Shown here: positions 46,088-60,751 of the stretch, piece after piece
Position numbering within the stretch: position 1 is the stretch's first letter
Layout of the letters: every line of letters starts with the position of its first letter
Assembly (NCBI RefSeq): GCF_034314165.1
Contig: NZ_JAVIWK010000001.1
Span: forward strand, 434,001 to 498,000
Length of the DNA stretch: 64,000 bases
Origin: Pseudomonas sp. Bout1
Lineage (GTDB): Bacteria > Pseudomonadota > Gammaproteobacteria > Pseudomonadales > Pseudomonadaceae
Direction: 5' to 3'
Program-made: the position numbers and the translations under genes
The notes under the pieces: model-generated
Told to the model about the DNA's origin: nothing
Database searches by the model: none
The model's input: only the letters and a program-made list of their open reading frames with translations

Positions 46088-46366
46088 GAAGGGGGGCGGT
46101 AAGTCCTGTTACCTCAAACGCCCTGACTGCGCAGCCAGCTCATCAACTGCGGCAACGGAAACGCACCGCTCTGACGCGCCACTTCCGGCCATTCTGCCGA
46201 AGGCTTGCCGGTGCTGCCGGTGTACCTGACCAGTTCGGTGCGCATGCGTGAATCACACCAGGCGAACATGCCGCTGATCCACCTGGACCCGCGGCACAAG
46301 CTGACGCAGCAGTTTGTGGAGTTGCATAACCTGCTGGAAAACGCGTGATAACAACCTGAGCGCAGG

Positions 46367-46744
46367 ATGGGCGTAGCAGTTGTCGAGCTTTGGCGAGGCT
46401 ACGTTGGCCACGCCGCCGACTTCGGCTTGGCTCCAAATCGAGGTGCCCCCGACGCAGCCTCGCCAAGGCTCGACAGCTGCTACGAAGGGGGCGGTAAGTC
46501 CCGTTACCTCAAACGCCCTGACTGCGCAGCCAGCTCATCAACTGCGGCAACGGAAACGCACCGCTCTGACGCGCCACTTCCCGGCCATTCTGCCGAAGGC
46601 TTGCCGGTGCTGGCGGTGTACCTGGCCAGTTCGGTGCGCATGCGTGAATCACACCAGGCGAACATGCCGCTGATCCACCTGGACCCGCGGCACAAGCTGA
46701 CGCAGCAGTTTGTGGAGTTGCATAACCTGCTGGAAAACGCGTGA
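46367..46744 (+). pseudogene. Chimeric frame made by the array (palindrome + antisense trxC + ParA tail), copy A
   Basis: An open frame of 125 codons crosses the palindrome, the reverse of the trxC end and the last 51 codons of parA in the ParA frame (ending [13 protein letters not shown]). It lacks a clear ribosome-binding site. Because the unit length is divisible by three, the frame survives in every copy. Best regarded as a by-product of duplication unless expression is shown. Confidence 0.5.
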
Positions 46745-46762
46745 TAACAACCTGAGCGCAGG

Positions 46763-47140
46763 ATGGGCGTAGCAGTTGTCGAGCTTTGGCGAGGCTACGT
46801 TGGCCACGCCGCCGACTTCGGCTTGGCTCCAAATCGAGGTGCCCCCGACGCAGCCTCGCCAAGGCTCGACAGCTGCTACGAAGGGGGCGGTAAGTCCCGT
46901 TACCTCAAACGCCCTGACTGCGCAGCCAGCTCATCAACTGCGGCAACGGAAACGCTCCGCTCTGACGCGCCACTTCCCGGCCATTCTGCCGAAGGCTTGC
47001 CGGTGCTGGCGGTGTACCTGGCCAGTTCGGTGCGCATGCGTGAATCACACCAGGCGAACATGCCGCTGATCCACCTGGACCCACGGCACAAGCTGACACA
47101 GCAGTTTGTGGAGTTGCATAACCTGTTGGAAAACGCGTGA
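46763..47140 (+). pseudogene. Chimeric frame made by the array, copy B
   Basis: Same structure as the previous frame, one unit further on, with one residue changed in the antisense-trxC part (TLRSD for THRSD). A third copy, at 47159, ends early because the array stops at the genuine trxC gene. Confidence 0.5.
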
Positions 47141-47300
47141 TAACAACCTGAGCGCAGGATGGGCGTAGCAGTTGTCGAGCTTTGGCGAGGCTACGTTGGC
47201 CACGCCGCCGACTTCGGCTTGGCTCCAAATCGAGGTGCCCCCGACGCAGCCTCGCCAAGGCTCGACAGCTGCTACGAAGGGGGCGGTAAGTCCCGTTACC

Positions 47301-47735
47301 TCAAACGCCCTGACTGCGCAGCCAGCTCATCAACTGCGGCAACGGAAACGCTCCGCTCTGACGCGCCACTTCCCGGCCATTCTTGAACAGGATCAGGCTG
47401 GGAATCGAGCGAATCCCCAACTGAGCGGATAACTGCTGATTGGCCTCGCTATCGAGCTTGGCCAATCGGCATTTCCCGGCTAACTGCCCGGCGGCTTGCT
47501 CAAACACCGGCGCAAACGACTTGCACGGCCCGCACCATTCGGCCCACACATCCACCAGCAACGGCAGGTCGCCCTTGATCTGGCTGGCGTAGTCGCCCTG
47601 TTTCAGCTCAAAGGATTTGCTTAACAGCACCGGTTGTTTGCAGCGCCCGCATTTCGGCGCATCACCCAGGCGTTCGTTGGGGATACGGTTAAGACCGTTG
47701 CAGTGGGGGCAGGGGATTACGAGAGAGTCGGACAT
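47301..47735 (-). CDS. trxC: Thioredoxin TrxC (thioredoxin 2)
   Basis: Cytoplasmic disulfide reductase of 144 residues. The N-terminal zinc ribbon has CPHC and CGRC, and the active site is WCGPC inside VDVWAEWCGPCKSFAP. The cis-proline loop IRSIPSLILF follows. The start is ATG 47735 (MSDSLVIPCPHCNGLNR); an ATG further upstream lacks a site. Its 3' end lies inside the last unit of the tandem array, and fragments of this end recur three more times downstream in reversed sense relative to parA. The functional gene appears complete. Confidence 0.93.
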   Translation of the reverse strand: MSDSLVIPCPHCNGLNRIPNERLGDAPKCGRCKQPVLLSKSFELKQGDYASQIKGDLPLLVDVWAEWCGPCKSFAPVFEQAAGQLAGKCRLAKLDSEANQQLSAQLGIRSIPSLILFKNGREVARQSGAFPLPQLMSWLRSQGV

Positions 47736-47811
47736 GGTGGGCTCCGTGAAAGTGGCCAATGGGTTCTATTTGGAGACCCCGTTGGGGTTTATCAAGGAAC
47801 AACACAAGCCA

Positions 47812-48963
47812 TCAGCGTGCAATCTTCTTTCGTGCCAGCTGGCAGGCAAACACGTTGCCCACAGCACAACCCGCAATCATCAGCATCAGAGTGAAAAGCA
47901 GTGGCGCATCCCACTGAGACCCAAGCCAAGTTAAAAACCCCGCCCCGGCCACGGTGATGCATCCGAAAACTGCAGAAGCCTTGGCTTGGTGACGAGCGTC
48001 GATATCCAATGCCCAGCCGGTCGCAAGGGGCAACAAAATGCAGAAGGCAATACTGGTTGCTGCTGCAGCTGCCAAGTAAAGGTAGATATTGACATGCAGC
48101 CATGCCGCTACCATCAAGAGCGCGGCGAGGCACTGAGAGACCGATCCAGCATTCAGGCGTTGGGCGTCACTGAATCGCGTGACGGCTTTCCCTGAAAAGA
48201 AAAAACCTGCCGCTACGAGCGCCGCCCAGCCTGAAAGGATCATGCCTGCTGCTTGTGGTGAGAGATGAAAAACTCCCTGCAGGGCAAACGCCTTGCTGAG
48301 GTTCAACTGTGTAAAGGCGCTCTGTATCAGGAGTGCAAGGAGTAAGCCACAGATGAACTTCGGCTGTTTCCACAGTAAAGATTGGGTTTCAGTTGCAGCC
48401 TGTTGGCCTTGGTCGGTTGCCTTACCGTGATGAGTGGCCAGAAGTCCCAGGCAGATTATAAAAAGCAGGCAACCGAGTACGCCAAAAACCCATCTCCATC
48501 CCCAAAACGAGGCTGCCGCCAGCACAGTCGGCGGGCTTAGTACCGTAAGGACGCTAATCGCACTCAAGAGATAAGCTGTTGCGCTTTGGAAGGTTGTTTG
48601 CCCAAGTCGTTGACGTAGCCAAAGGCGTGAAGAGGCTGCTGCCACCGCGTTGGCGATGAACATGAAAGTAAAGATGATCGATAATGTGAGAACGGTCGTT
48701 GATAACGCCACTGCGACACATAGCAGCGCGATCAGCACCGATGCACCGGCTAGGCTGACGCTGGTTCCCAGTCGGTTGACCAGCGGCGTTGAAAACAACT
48801 GGCTGAATGCGAAAGCTATCAAGCACAAGCCGAGCATGCCTTGAAAGAATGCCGGAGAAACACTCAAGTCCTGAGCGATTAACGGAGAAAGAGGAACAAG
48901 AGCATCGAAAACAACCGCACTGACCAGCGTCCTGGCCACCACGACCCTAAAACCTGGGGTCAC
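47812..48963 (-). CDS. MFS transporter
   Basis: A 383-residue protein with about twelve hydrophobic helices (for example SVLIALLCVAVALSTTVL and GLLLALLIQSAFTQL), a Bcr/CflA-like arrangement without diagnostic substrate residues. Base composition is lower in GC than SelO and the channel gene further on, hinting at acquisition. The next gene on the same strand lies 32 bases upstream and may be co-transcribed. Substrate unknown. Confidence 0.8.
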   Translation of the reverse strand: MTPGFRVVVARTLVSAVVFDALVPLSPLIAQDLSVSPAFFQGMLGLCLIAFAFSQLFSTPLVNRLGTSVSLAGASVLIALLCVAVALSTTVLTLSIIFTFMFIANAVAAASSRLWLRQRLGQTTFQSATAYLLSAISVLTVLSPPTVLAAASFWGWRWVFGVLGCLLFIICLGLLATHHGKATDQGQQAATETQSLLWKQPKFICGLLLALLIQSAFTQLNLSKAFALQGVFHLSPQAAGMILSGWAALVAAGFFFSGKAVTRFSDAQRLNAGSVSQCLAALLMVAAWLHVNIYLYLAAAAATSIAFCILLPLATGWALDIDARHQAKASAVFGCITVAGAGFLTWLGSQWDAPLLFTLMLMIAGCAVGNVFACQLARKKIAR

Positions 48964-48995
48964 GGCCTGATGGTCCAGCTCCTCTGTACCACTGC

Positions 48996-49271
48996 TTACG
49001 TATTCACTGCGCGCAGAGTGGCGACAGGTTCATTCGCCTCGGCCCTGGCTTGGCTCCCTTTGAGCCACAGCGCTATTACTTCCTTGTGCTGTGGATATCG
49101 CTCAATCAAAAACAGCTCAAGTGGCTTCCATGCCCGCTTTTCCAGCCAGGCATTGACTTGGGAAAGGTCTTTGTGAGGAAAGGACAAGTCCATGCGTAGA
49201 CGGACAGCGGAATATTTCTCGGGTGTAGCGTGATCGCACACCGACTCCAGGTTTGGAACATCGACGCCCAT
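48996..49271 (-). CDS. Small conserved-looking protein of unknown function
   Basis: A 91-residue soluble protein from ATG 49271, which follows a strong GGAGGT site five bases upstream, so it is probably real. It is rich in charged residues and helix formers (DLSQVNAWLEKRAWKPLELF, ERYPQHKEVIALWLKGSQ). I recognise no domain. It sits directly ahead of the MFS transporter on the same strand and could belong to one transcript. Confidence 0.65.
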   Translation of the reverse strand: MGVDVPNLESVCDHATPEKYSAVRLRMDLSFPHKDLSQVNAWLEKRAWKPLELFLIERYPQHKEVIALWLKGSQARAEANEPVATLRAVNT

Positions 49272-49402
49272 GACGCACCTCCATTCATATCTGCTTAGGT
49301 TTGTTGCGTGATTGCAACAGGCCAACCCTAGGCCGAAGAGATGTTTAATGATGTCAGGCGCGTCCGGTATTTATTTCTTGATATGTCGCTCGGGTTTAAC
49401 TC

Positions 49403-54266
<4,864 letters not shown>

Positions 54267-54314
54267 AGAGACCGGTCAAGCAAGATGGAGAAGGGGGGGC
54301 AATGCCCCCGCAGT

Positions 54315-56057
<1,743 letters not shown>

Positions 56058-56181
56058 AGGCAGTACTCCATGAGTAGGTAAGGCGAGGCGCAAACTGACC
56101 ATGCAGTCTGCGTGCCAGCGATTCTAACCTGTTGAATTGCTGTGCTGTCAAAAAAGGTGTTGGGGATGTACACAGGTCAAA

Positions 56182-56271
56182 TGTGGGCGCTGGCTTGCCT
56201 GCGATTGCGGTGTGTCAGTCACTGGAGATCGTGGCTGTCAGATTGCTATAGCAGGCAAGCCAGCTCCCACA
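56182..56271. repeat. REPIN between the antiporter and chemoreceptor genes
   Basis: TGTGGGCGCTGGCTTGCCTG and CAGGCAAGCCAGCTCCCACA arms in inverted orientation, 90 bases, just after the chemoreceptor stop. Confidence 0.8.
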
Positions 56272-56276
56272 AGGGA

Positions 56277-57902
56277 TTAGAGCCGGAAGCGCCCCACCAT
56301 CCCGTTCAAATCCACCGCCAGGCGCGACAGTTCATTGCTCGCCGCACTCGTCTGGCTGGCGCCAGTGGCCGATTGCACCGACAAATCACGAATATTCACC
56401 AGGTTGCGATCCACTTCCCGCGCCACTTGCGCCTGCTCTTCAGCGGCACTGGCGATCACCAGGTTGCGCTCGTTGATTTCAACGATGGCGCTATTGATGG
56501 TGTCCAGCGACATCCCCGCACCCTTGGCGATATTCAGCGTCGACTCCGCACGCTCGGTGCTGTTACGCATCGAGTCCACCGCATGCTCGGTACCGGCCTG
56601 GATGCTGCCGATCATTCGCTCGATCTCGCTGGTGGACTGCTGGGTGCGATGGGCCAGGGCCCGCACTTCATCCGCCACCACCGCAAAACCACGCCCGGCT
56701 TCACCGGCGCGAGCGGCTTCAATCGCCGCGTTCAGGGCCAGCAGGTTGGTCTGGTCGGCCAGACCGCGAATCACGTCCAGTACTTTGCCGATGTCGCGGG
56801 ACTCTTCCGCCAGGTTGCCGATCAGGGTTGCGGTGGCTTGCACGTCGCTGCTCATGCGCTCGATGGCGCCCACGGTTTCCTGCACCAAGTCACGGCCATC
56901 GCCGGCCGAGGAGGTGGCGTTTTTCGAGGCTTCGGAGGTGCTGACCGCGTTGCGGGCCACTTCTTCGACCGCGCTGGTCATCTCATTGACCGCCGTGGCG
57001 GCCTGTTCGATTTCGTTGTTTTGCTGGGTCAGGCCACGGGCGCTTTCGTCGGTCACCGCGTTCAACTCTTCTGCCGCGCAAGCCACTTGGGTGGCCGAGC
57101 CTGCGATGCGCTGCAACGTGTCTTTCAACTTGTCCTGCATCTTGGCCATTGCCAACAGCAGCCGGCCGGCTTCGTCGTTGCCTTCGACCTTGATCGGGCG
57201 CGTCAGGTTGCCTTCGGCGATCTCTTCGGCGGCCTCCAATGCCTGGGCGATCGGTTGGGTGATGCTGCGCGTCAGCAACCAGGCAAACAGCATCGTCAGG
57301 GCGGTGGCCAGAATCAGCAGGATCACCACCAGCTCAAAGGCCATGTCGTACTGGTCGGCGGCTTGCTGGTTGGTGGCAAGGGCCATCTTGTTATTGGTGT
57401 CGGCCAGGCGGCTCAGTACGGCGTTGATCTGGTCCGAGTTGTTCAGCAGCTCGGTGTTCAGCAGCGTGCGCAGCTCCTCTACCTGATTGGCCCGGGACAG
57501 GCTCTTCATGCGCTCTTCGATCTGATGGTACTGGGCCAGCAGGCGCACGTACTCGTCGTACGTGCTGCGTTCTTCAGGGCTGTCGATCAGCTTCTCGTAG
57601 ACCGCCTGGGCGGTGCGAATCTGCTGATTGCGCACGTCAAACGATTCGAGGGTTTTTTGCTGAATGTCGGGCTCGCGGTTGGTCAGCAGGCGATAGGACA
57701 GTACCCGCAGGCGCAGGGTCAGCTGGGTGAACTCGTCCAGGGCGCGAATGCTTGGCACGCTGCTCAGGGTGATGTCTTCGGTCGCTGCGCGAATTTTGCT
57801 CATCTGGTTCAAGGCGAAAACACCGAGAAACAACATCAGTGCACCAATCAACGCAAAGCCGAGGGATGCCCGCGGCGCGATATTCATATTACGAAGAGAC
57901 AT
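56277..57902 (-). CDS. Methyl-accepting chemotaxis protein
   Basis: Chemoreceptor of 541 residues from ATG 57902 ([20 protein letters not shown]). An N-terminal helix and a periplasmic four-helix bundle of about 160 residues sense an unknown ligand; a second helix ([20 protein letters not shown]) leads to HAMP and the cytoplasmic hairpin, whose tip reads [20 protein letters not shown] with the CheA/CheW contact [15 protein letters not shown]. An AGGA site lies seven bases upstream. A promoter resembling the FliA consensus at 57960-57986 suggests flagellar-class control. The C-terminal CheR pentapeptide is absent. Confidence 0.9.
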   Translation of the reverse strand: MSLRNMNIAPRASLGFALIGALMLFLGVFALNQMSKIRAATEDITLSSVPSIRALDEFTQLTLRLRVLSYRLLTNREPDIQQKTLESFDVRNQQIRTAQAVYEKLIDSPEERSTYDEYVRLLAQYHQIEERMKSLSRANQVEELRTLLNTELLNNSDQINAVLSRLADTNNKMALATNQQAADQYDMAFELVVILLILATALTMLFAWLLTRSITQPIAQALEAAEEIAEGNLTRPIKVEGNDEAGRLLLAMAKMQDKLKDTLQRIAGSATQVACAAEELNAVTDESARGLTQQNNEIEQAATAVNEMTSAVEEVARNAVSTSEASKNATSSAGDGRDLVQETVGAIERMSSDVQATATLIGNLAEESRDIGKVLDVIRGLADQTNLLALNAAIEAARAGEAGRGFAVVADEVRALAHRTQQSTSEIERMIGSIQAGTEHAVDSMRNSTERAESTLNIAKGAGMSLDTINSAIVEINERNLVIASAAEEQAQVAREVDRNLVNIRDLSVQSATGASQTSAASNELSRLAVDLNGMVGRFRL

Positions 57903-57959
57903 GTTGTGATCCTGGGGAGAAGCGCGATCCGTGCGGGGTTTGTGCGGGGTGCACATGAC

Positions 57960-57986
57960 CTATCGGTCATACGACTAAAGTCTTGA
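57960..57986 (-). promoter_or_regulatory. Predicted FliA (sigma-28) promoter of the chemoreceptor gene
   Basis: On the minus strand TCAAGACT, 11 bases, ACCGATAG; the consensus is TAAAGTTT, 11, GCCGATAA. The -10 region agrees at six of eight positions including the CCGATA core. A short ATGACC/GGTCAT palindrome at 57955-57970 overlaps it. The start codon is 58 bases downstream. Confidence 0.65.
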
Positions 57987-58179
57987 GGGGGTGCGCGCTT
58001 TTGTCGCAGATCGAGACGGTCTGACGGGATTCAGGAACCAGATGCCATAAATGCAGTCACTAAGGCTCGAAAGCGTGGCCTGCCCTGTAAAATCAAGGCC
58101 CCGCGCCGGGGATAACCCTGGCATCCGAGGTGAATTTTCTTTATCGTCACCGCCCTTTGAAAAAGCCCGAGAAATCAAA

Positions 58180-58410
58180 ATGTTAGAAACATCCCTCAGC
58201 CAATTGGAACAACTGGTCAGCGACCTGGTACAGCAGAACCAGGATCTGCTGGGCACCCACGAATCCCTCAAGGCCGAACTGGCCCGCGCCAAGGATGAAA
58301 ACGACAGCTTGCAGTTGAACCTGATGGAACAGGAAGAAAAGCAGGGCGCCACCGCGGCCCGTATCCAGGCGTTGGTTGAGCGTGTGAGCGCAGGTCCTGT
58401 CGGCGCATGA
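58180..58410 (+). CDS. TIGR02449-family coiled-coil protein (ZapB-like)
   Basis: A 76-residue all-helical protein (LSQLEQLVSDLVQQNQDLL, then ENDSLQLNLMEQEEKQGA) with a heptad pattern, like the small coiled-coil proteins encoded before zapA. Its stop overlaps the ZapA-like start as ATGA. Canonical TIGR02449-zapA pairs are followed by 6S RNA and ygfA, neither of which is present, so this is a second copy. Confidence 0.7.
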   Translation: MLETSLSQLEQLVSDLVQQNQDLLGTHESLKAELARAKDENDSLQLNLMEQEEKQGATAARIQALVERVSAGPVGA

Positions 58411-58700
58411 ATGAAGGGATAAAGGTCGTTTCGATTCTCGGTGAGGATTACTCGATCAAGGCGCCGGAGGGGGAAGACAACACCCTGATGAGTGCCGTGA
58501 CGATGCTCAAGGCATCTTTGGCCACCACCAAGAAAAAGTACCCGACGCTGCTCGGTGACAAGCTATTGGTGCTGGCGGCGCTGAACCTGTGCGCCGAGCA
58601 GATCGAAATGCAAAAGCGTCACCAGCAGGAACTCGACCGTTACCAAGAGCAAGTCAGCGCCACGGTCGAGGTGATTTCCAAGGCGATCGGACAGCCTTAG
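58407..58700 (+). CDS. ZapA-like cell division protein, paralogous copy
   Basis: A 97-residue ZapA-type protein that would bind FtsZ: an N-terminal beta-strand domain IKVVSILGEDYSIKAPEGED and a C-terminal helix with KLLVLAALNLCAEQIEMQ. The sequence differs clearly from the canonical Pseudomonas ZapA, which is usually encoded upstream of the 6S RNA. The stop overlaps the stop of the acyl-CoA dehydrogenase gene on the other strand. Function as a FtsZ partner is inferred from the family. Confidence 0.75.
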   Translation: MNEGIKVVSILGEDYSIKAPEGEDNTLMSAVTMLKASLATTKKKYPTLLGDKLLVLAALNLCAEQIEMQKRHQQELDRYQEQVSATVEVISKAIGQP

Positions 58701-60499
58701 AACCACTCATCCTGCATCCCCAGGCACGTGTCATCACGTGCCTCGAGAATCGCCAGTTCATGATGGCAGCCCGGTATTTCCCACGTCAGGAAGTACCGGG
58801 CGGCCTGGAGCTTGCCTTTATAGAAGGCGACATCGCCAGCATTGTCCTTGGCCAGCCCTTCCTCGGCGCGAATCGCCTGCTCCAGCCAGCGCCAGCCAAT
58901 CACCGTATGCCCGAACACTTTCAGGTACAGCGCCGAATTCGCCAGGCTGCTGTTGACCTTGCCTTGGGCGAGATCCGTCAACAGGCCGAGGGTGACGCTT
59001 TGCAGGCGTGCCACCAACTGTTCCAGTGGGTCCCGTAGTGGGGTAAGCGAGGGGTATTGCTGTGCCCGCGCGCCGGTCTCGGCGATCAGGCGAATCAGTT
59101 GTTTCAAGCCCGCGCCGCCGTTTTGCGCGAGTTTGCGCCCCAGCAAGTCCAGTGACTGAATGCCGTGAGTGCCTTCATGGATCGGGTTCAGGCGGTTGTC
59201 GCGGTAGTACTGCTCCACCGGGTATTCGCGGGTGTAGCCGTGGCCGCCGAGAATCTGGATCGCCAGTTCGTTGGCCTTCAGGCAAAACTCCGAAGGCCAG
59301 GATTTGACGATCGGCGTCAGCAGGTCCAGCAGTTCGTGGGCCTGTTTGCGCGCCGCTTCGGTGTCCAGGGTGGTGGTGTCGTCGAACAGGCGTGCGGCAT
59401 ACAGGCCGAGGTCGAAGGCGCCTTCCACATAGGCTTTTTGCGTCAACAGCATGCGCTTGATATCGGCGTGCTGGATGATCGACACGGGCGCGGTGTTGGG
59501 GTCTTTACTATCGGGCAGGCGACCTTGCGGACGTTCGCGGGCGTACTCCAGCGAATACAGGTAGCCGGCGTAGCCGAGCATCACCGCGCCCATGCCGACG
59601 CCGATCCGCGCCTCGTTCATCATCTGGAACATGCAGTTCAAGCCCTTATGCGGCTCACCTACCAGATAGCCGACACACTCCCCGTTATCGCCGAAATTCA
59701 GCGCCGTCGAGGTGGTGCCGCGCCAGCCCATCTTGTGAAACAGCCCGGCCAGCAGCACGTCGTTGCGTTTGCCCAGGCTACCGTCGTCGTTGACCAGGAA
59801 CTTGGGCACGATAAACAGCGAAATGCCCTTCACCCCGGCGGGCGCGTCCGGCAGTTTGGCCAGCACCATGTGCACGATGTTCTCCGACAGCGGGTGGTCG
59901 CCGCCGGAAATGAAGATCTTGTTGCCCTTCAGGCGATAGCTGCCGTCAGATGCCGGCTCTGCGCGGGTACGAATATCCGACAGTGATGAGCCGGCGTGGG
60001 GCTCGGTCAGCGCCATGGTGCCGAAAAAGCGGCCTTCGATCATCGGTTGCAGGAAGCGTTGTTTCTGCTCCTCGGTGCCGAAACTCTCGATCAGGTTGGC
60101 GGCGCCCATGGTCAGGAACGGATAGGACGTGGAGGCGGCGTTGGCCGACTGGAAGTGTGCAAAACACGCTTGGGACAGCAGGGTTGGCAACTGCATGCCA
60201 CCGGCTTCGAAGCTGCGGGCGGCGTTGAGAAAGCCGGCGTCAAGGAAGGCGTCCACCGCCGGTTTCACTTCAGGAATCAGAATCGCCTGACCATTCTCAT
60301 AGCGTGGTTCGTTTTCGTCGCCCTTGCGGTTGTGCGGGGCGAAGAACTTCTCGGCAATGCTGCGGGCGGTATCGATGGCGGCGTCGAAGGTTTCACGGTT
60401 GTGTTCGGCAAACCGCTCGCGCTGGGTCAGGCCCTCGGCATCGAGGACTTCGTACAGCTCGAAAGCCAGATTGCGGGAACTGAGCAGCGTCTCGGACAT
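58697..60499 (-). CDS. Acyl-CoA dehydrogenase (with C-terminal acyl-CoA dehydrogenase-associated domain)
   Basis: Flavoenzyme of 600 residues for the first step of beta-oxidation. FAD and substrate motifs include TMALTEPHAGSSLSDIRT, KGNKIFISGGDHPLSENIVH and the catalytic Glu region QILGGHGYTREYPVEQYYRD with NPIHEGTHGIQSLDL. An extra N-terminal and C-terminal domain brings it to the 600-residue subclass. Chain-length preference cannot be read. It converges with the ZapA-like gene, sharing four bases. Confidence 0.92.
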   Translation of the reverse strand: MSETLLSSRNLAFELYEVLDAEGLTQRERFAEHNRETFDAAIDTARSIAEKFFAPHNRKGDENEPRYENGQAILIPEVKPAVDAFLDAGFLNAARSFEAGGMQLPTLLSQACFAHFQSANAASTSYPFLTMGAANLIESFGTEEQKQRFLQPMIEGRFFGTMALTEPHAGSSLSDIRTRAEPASDGSYRLKGNKIFISGGDHPLSENIVHMVLAKLPDAPAGVKGISLFIVPKFLVNDDGSLGKRNDVLLAGLFHKMGWRGTTSTALNFGDNGECVGYLVGEPHKGLNCMFQMMNEARIGVGMGAVMLGYAGYLYSLEYARERPQGRLPDSKDPNTAPVSIIQHADIKRMLLTQKAYVEGAFDLGLYAARLFDDTTTLDTEAARKQAHELLDLLTPIVKSWPSEFCLKANELAIQILGGHGYTREYPVEQYYRDNRLNPIHEGTHGIQSLDLLGRKLAQNGGAGLKQLIRLIAETGARAQQYPSLTPLRDPLEQLVARLQSVTLGLLTDLAQGKVNSSLANSALYLKVFGHTVIGWRWLEQAIRAEEGLAKDNAGDVAFYKGKLQAARYFLTWEIPGCHHELAILEARDDTCLGMQDEWF

Positions 60500-60627
60500 G
60501 GCGGCTTACCTGTGTGGGAATTGGCCTGAGTCTAAGTGCGCAAATAGAGGCTGGATAGCAAGATTGATCTGGGTGATGGAGGAGCAAAACAGGGAGGAAG
60601 CTGGGACGCGGTCAATGTGGCAGCTTT

Positions 60628-60731
60628 TGTGGGAGCCGGGCTTGCCCGCGATGCAGGCACCTCGATGTGTCAGATACACCGAGGTGATGCCATCGCAGGC
60701 AAGCCAGCTCCCACATAAGCCAGCTCCCACA
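60628..60731. repeat. REPIN between acyl-CoA dehydrogenase and putA
   Basis: TGTGGGAGCCGGGCTTGCCC at 60628, the reverse arm GGCAAGCCAGCTCCCACA ending 60715, and a further partial arm CAGCTCCCACA at 60721-60731. Confidence 0.8.
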
Positions 60732-60751
60732 TTTCGACCGCGTTTTGTCAG

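Larger units (their letters stand above)
45800..47383. repeat. Tandem array, four copies of a 396-base unit
   Basis: The unit runs from within parA (GCCGAAGGC at 45800) through the parA stop, a REPIN-like palindrome, and the last 83 bases of trxC on the opposite strand, then repeats at 46196, 46592 and 46988, ending at 47383 where the real trxC continues. Each unit is exactly 396 bases, a multiple of three. Copies differ by a few substitutions: for example the last two share GTGCTGGCGGTG in the parA tail where the first two have GTGCTGCCGGTG. This argues for true, ageing duplications rather than an assembly error. Confidence 0.9.

Noticed and set aside
45800..47383. CRISPR array
   Set aside because: The units are 396 bases, contiguous and without variable spacers, and contain gene fragments.
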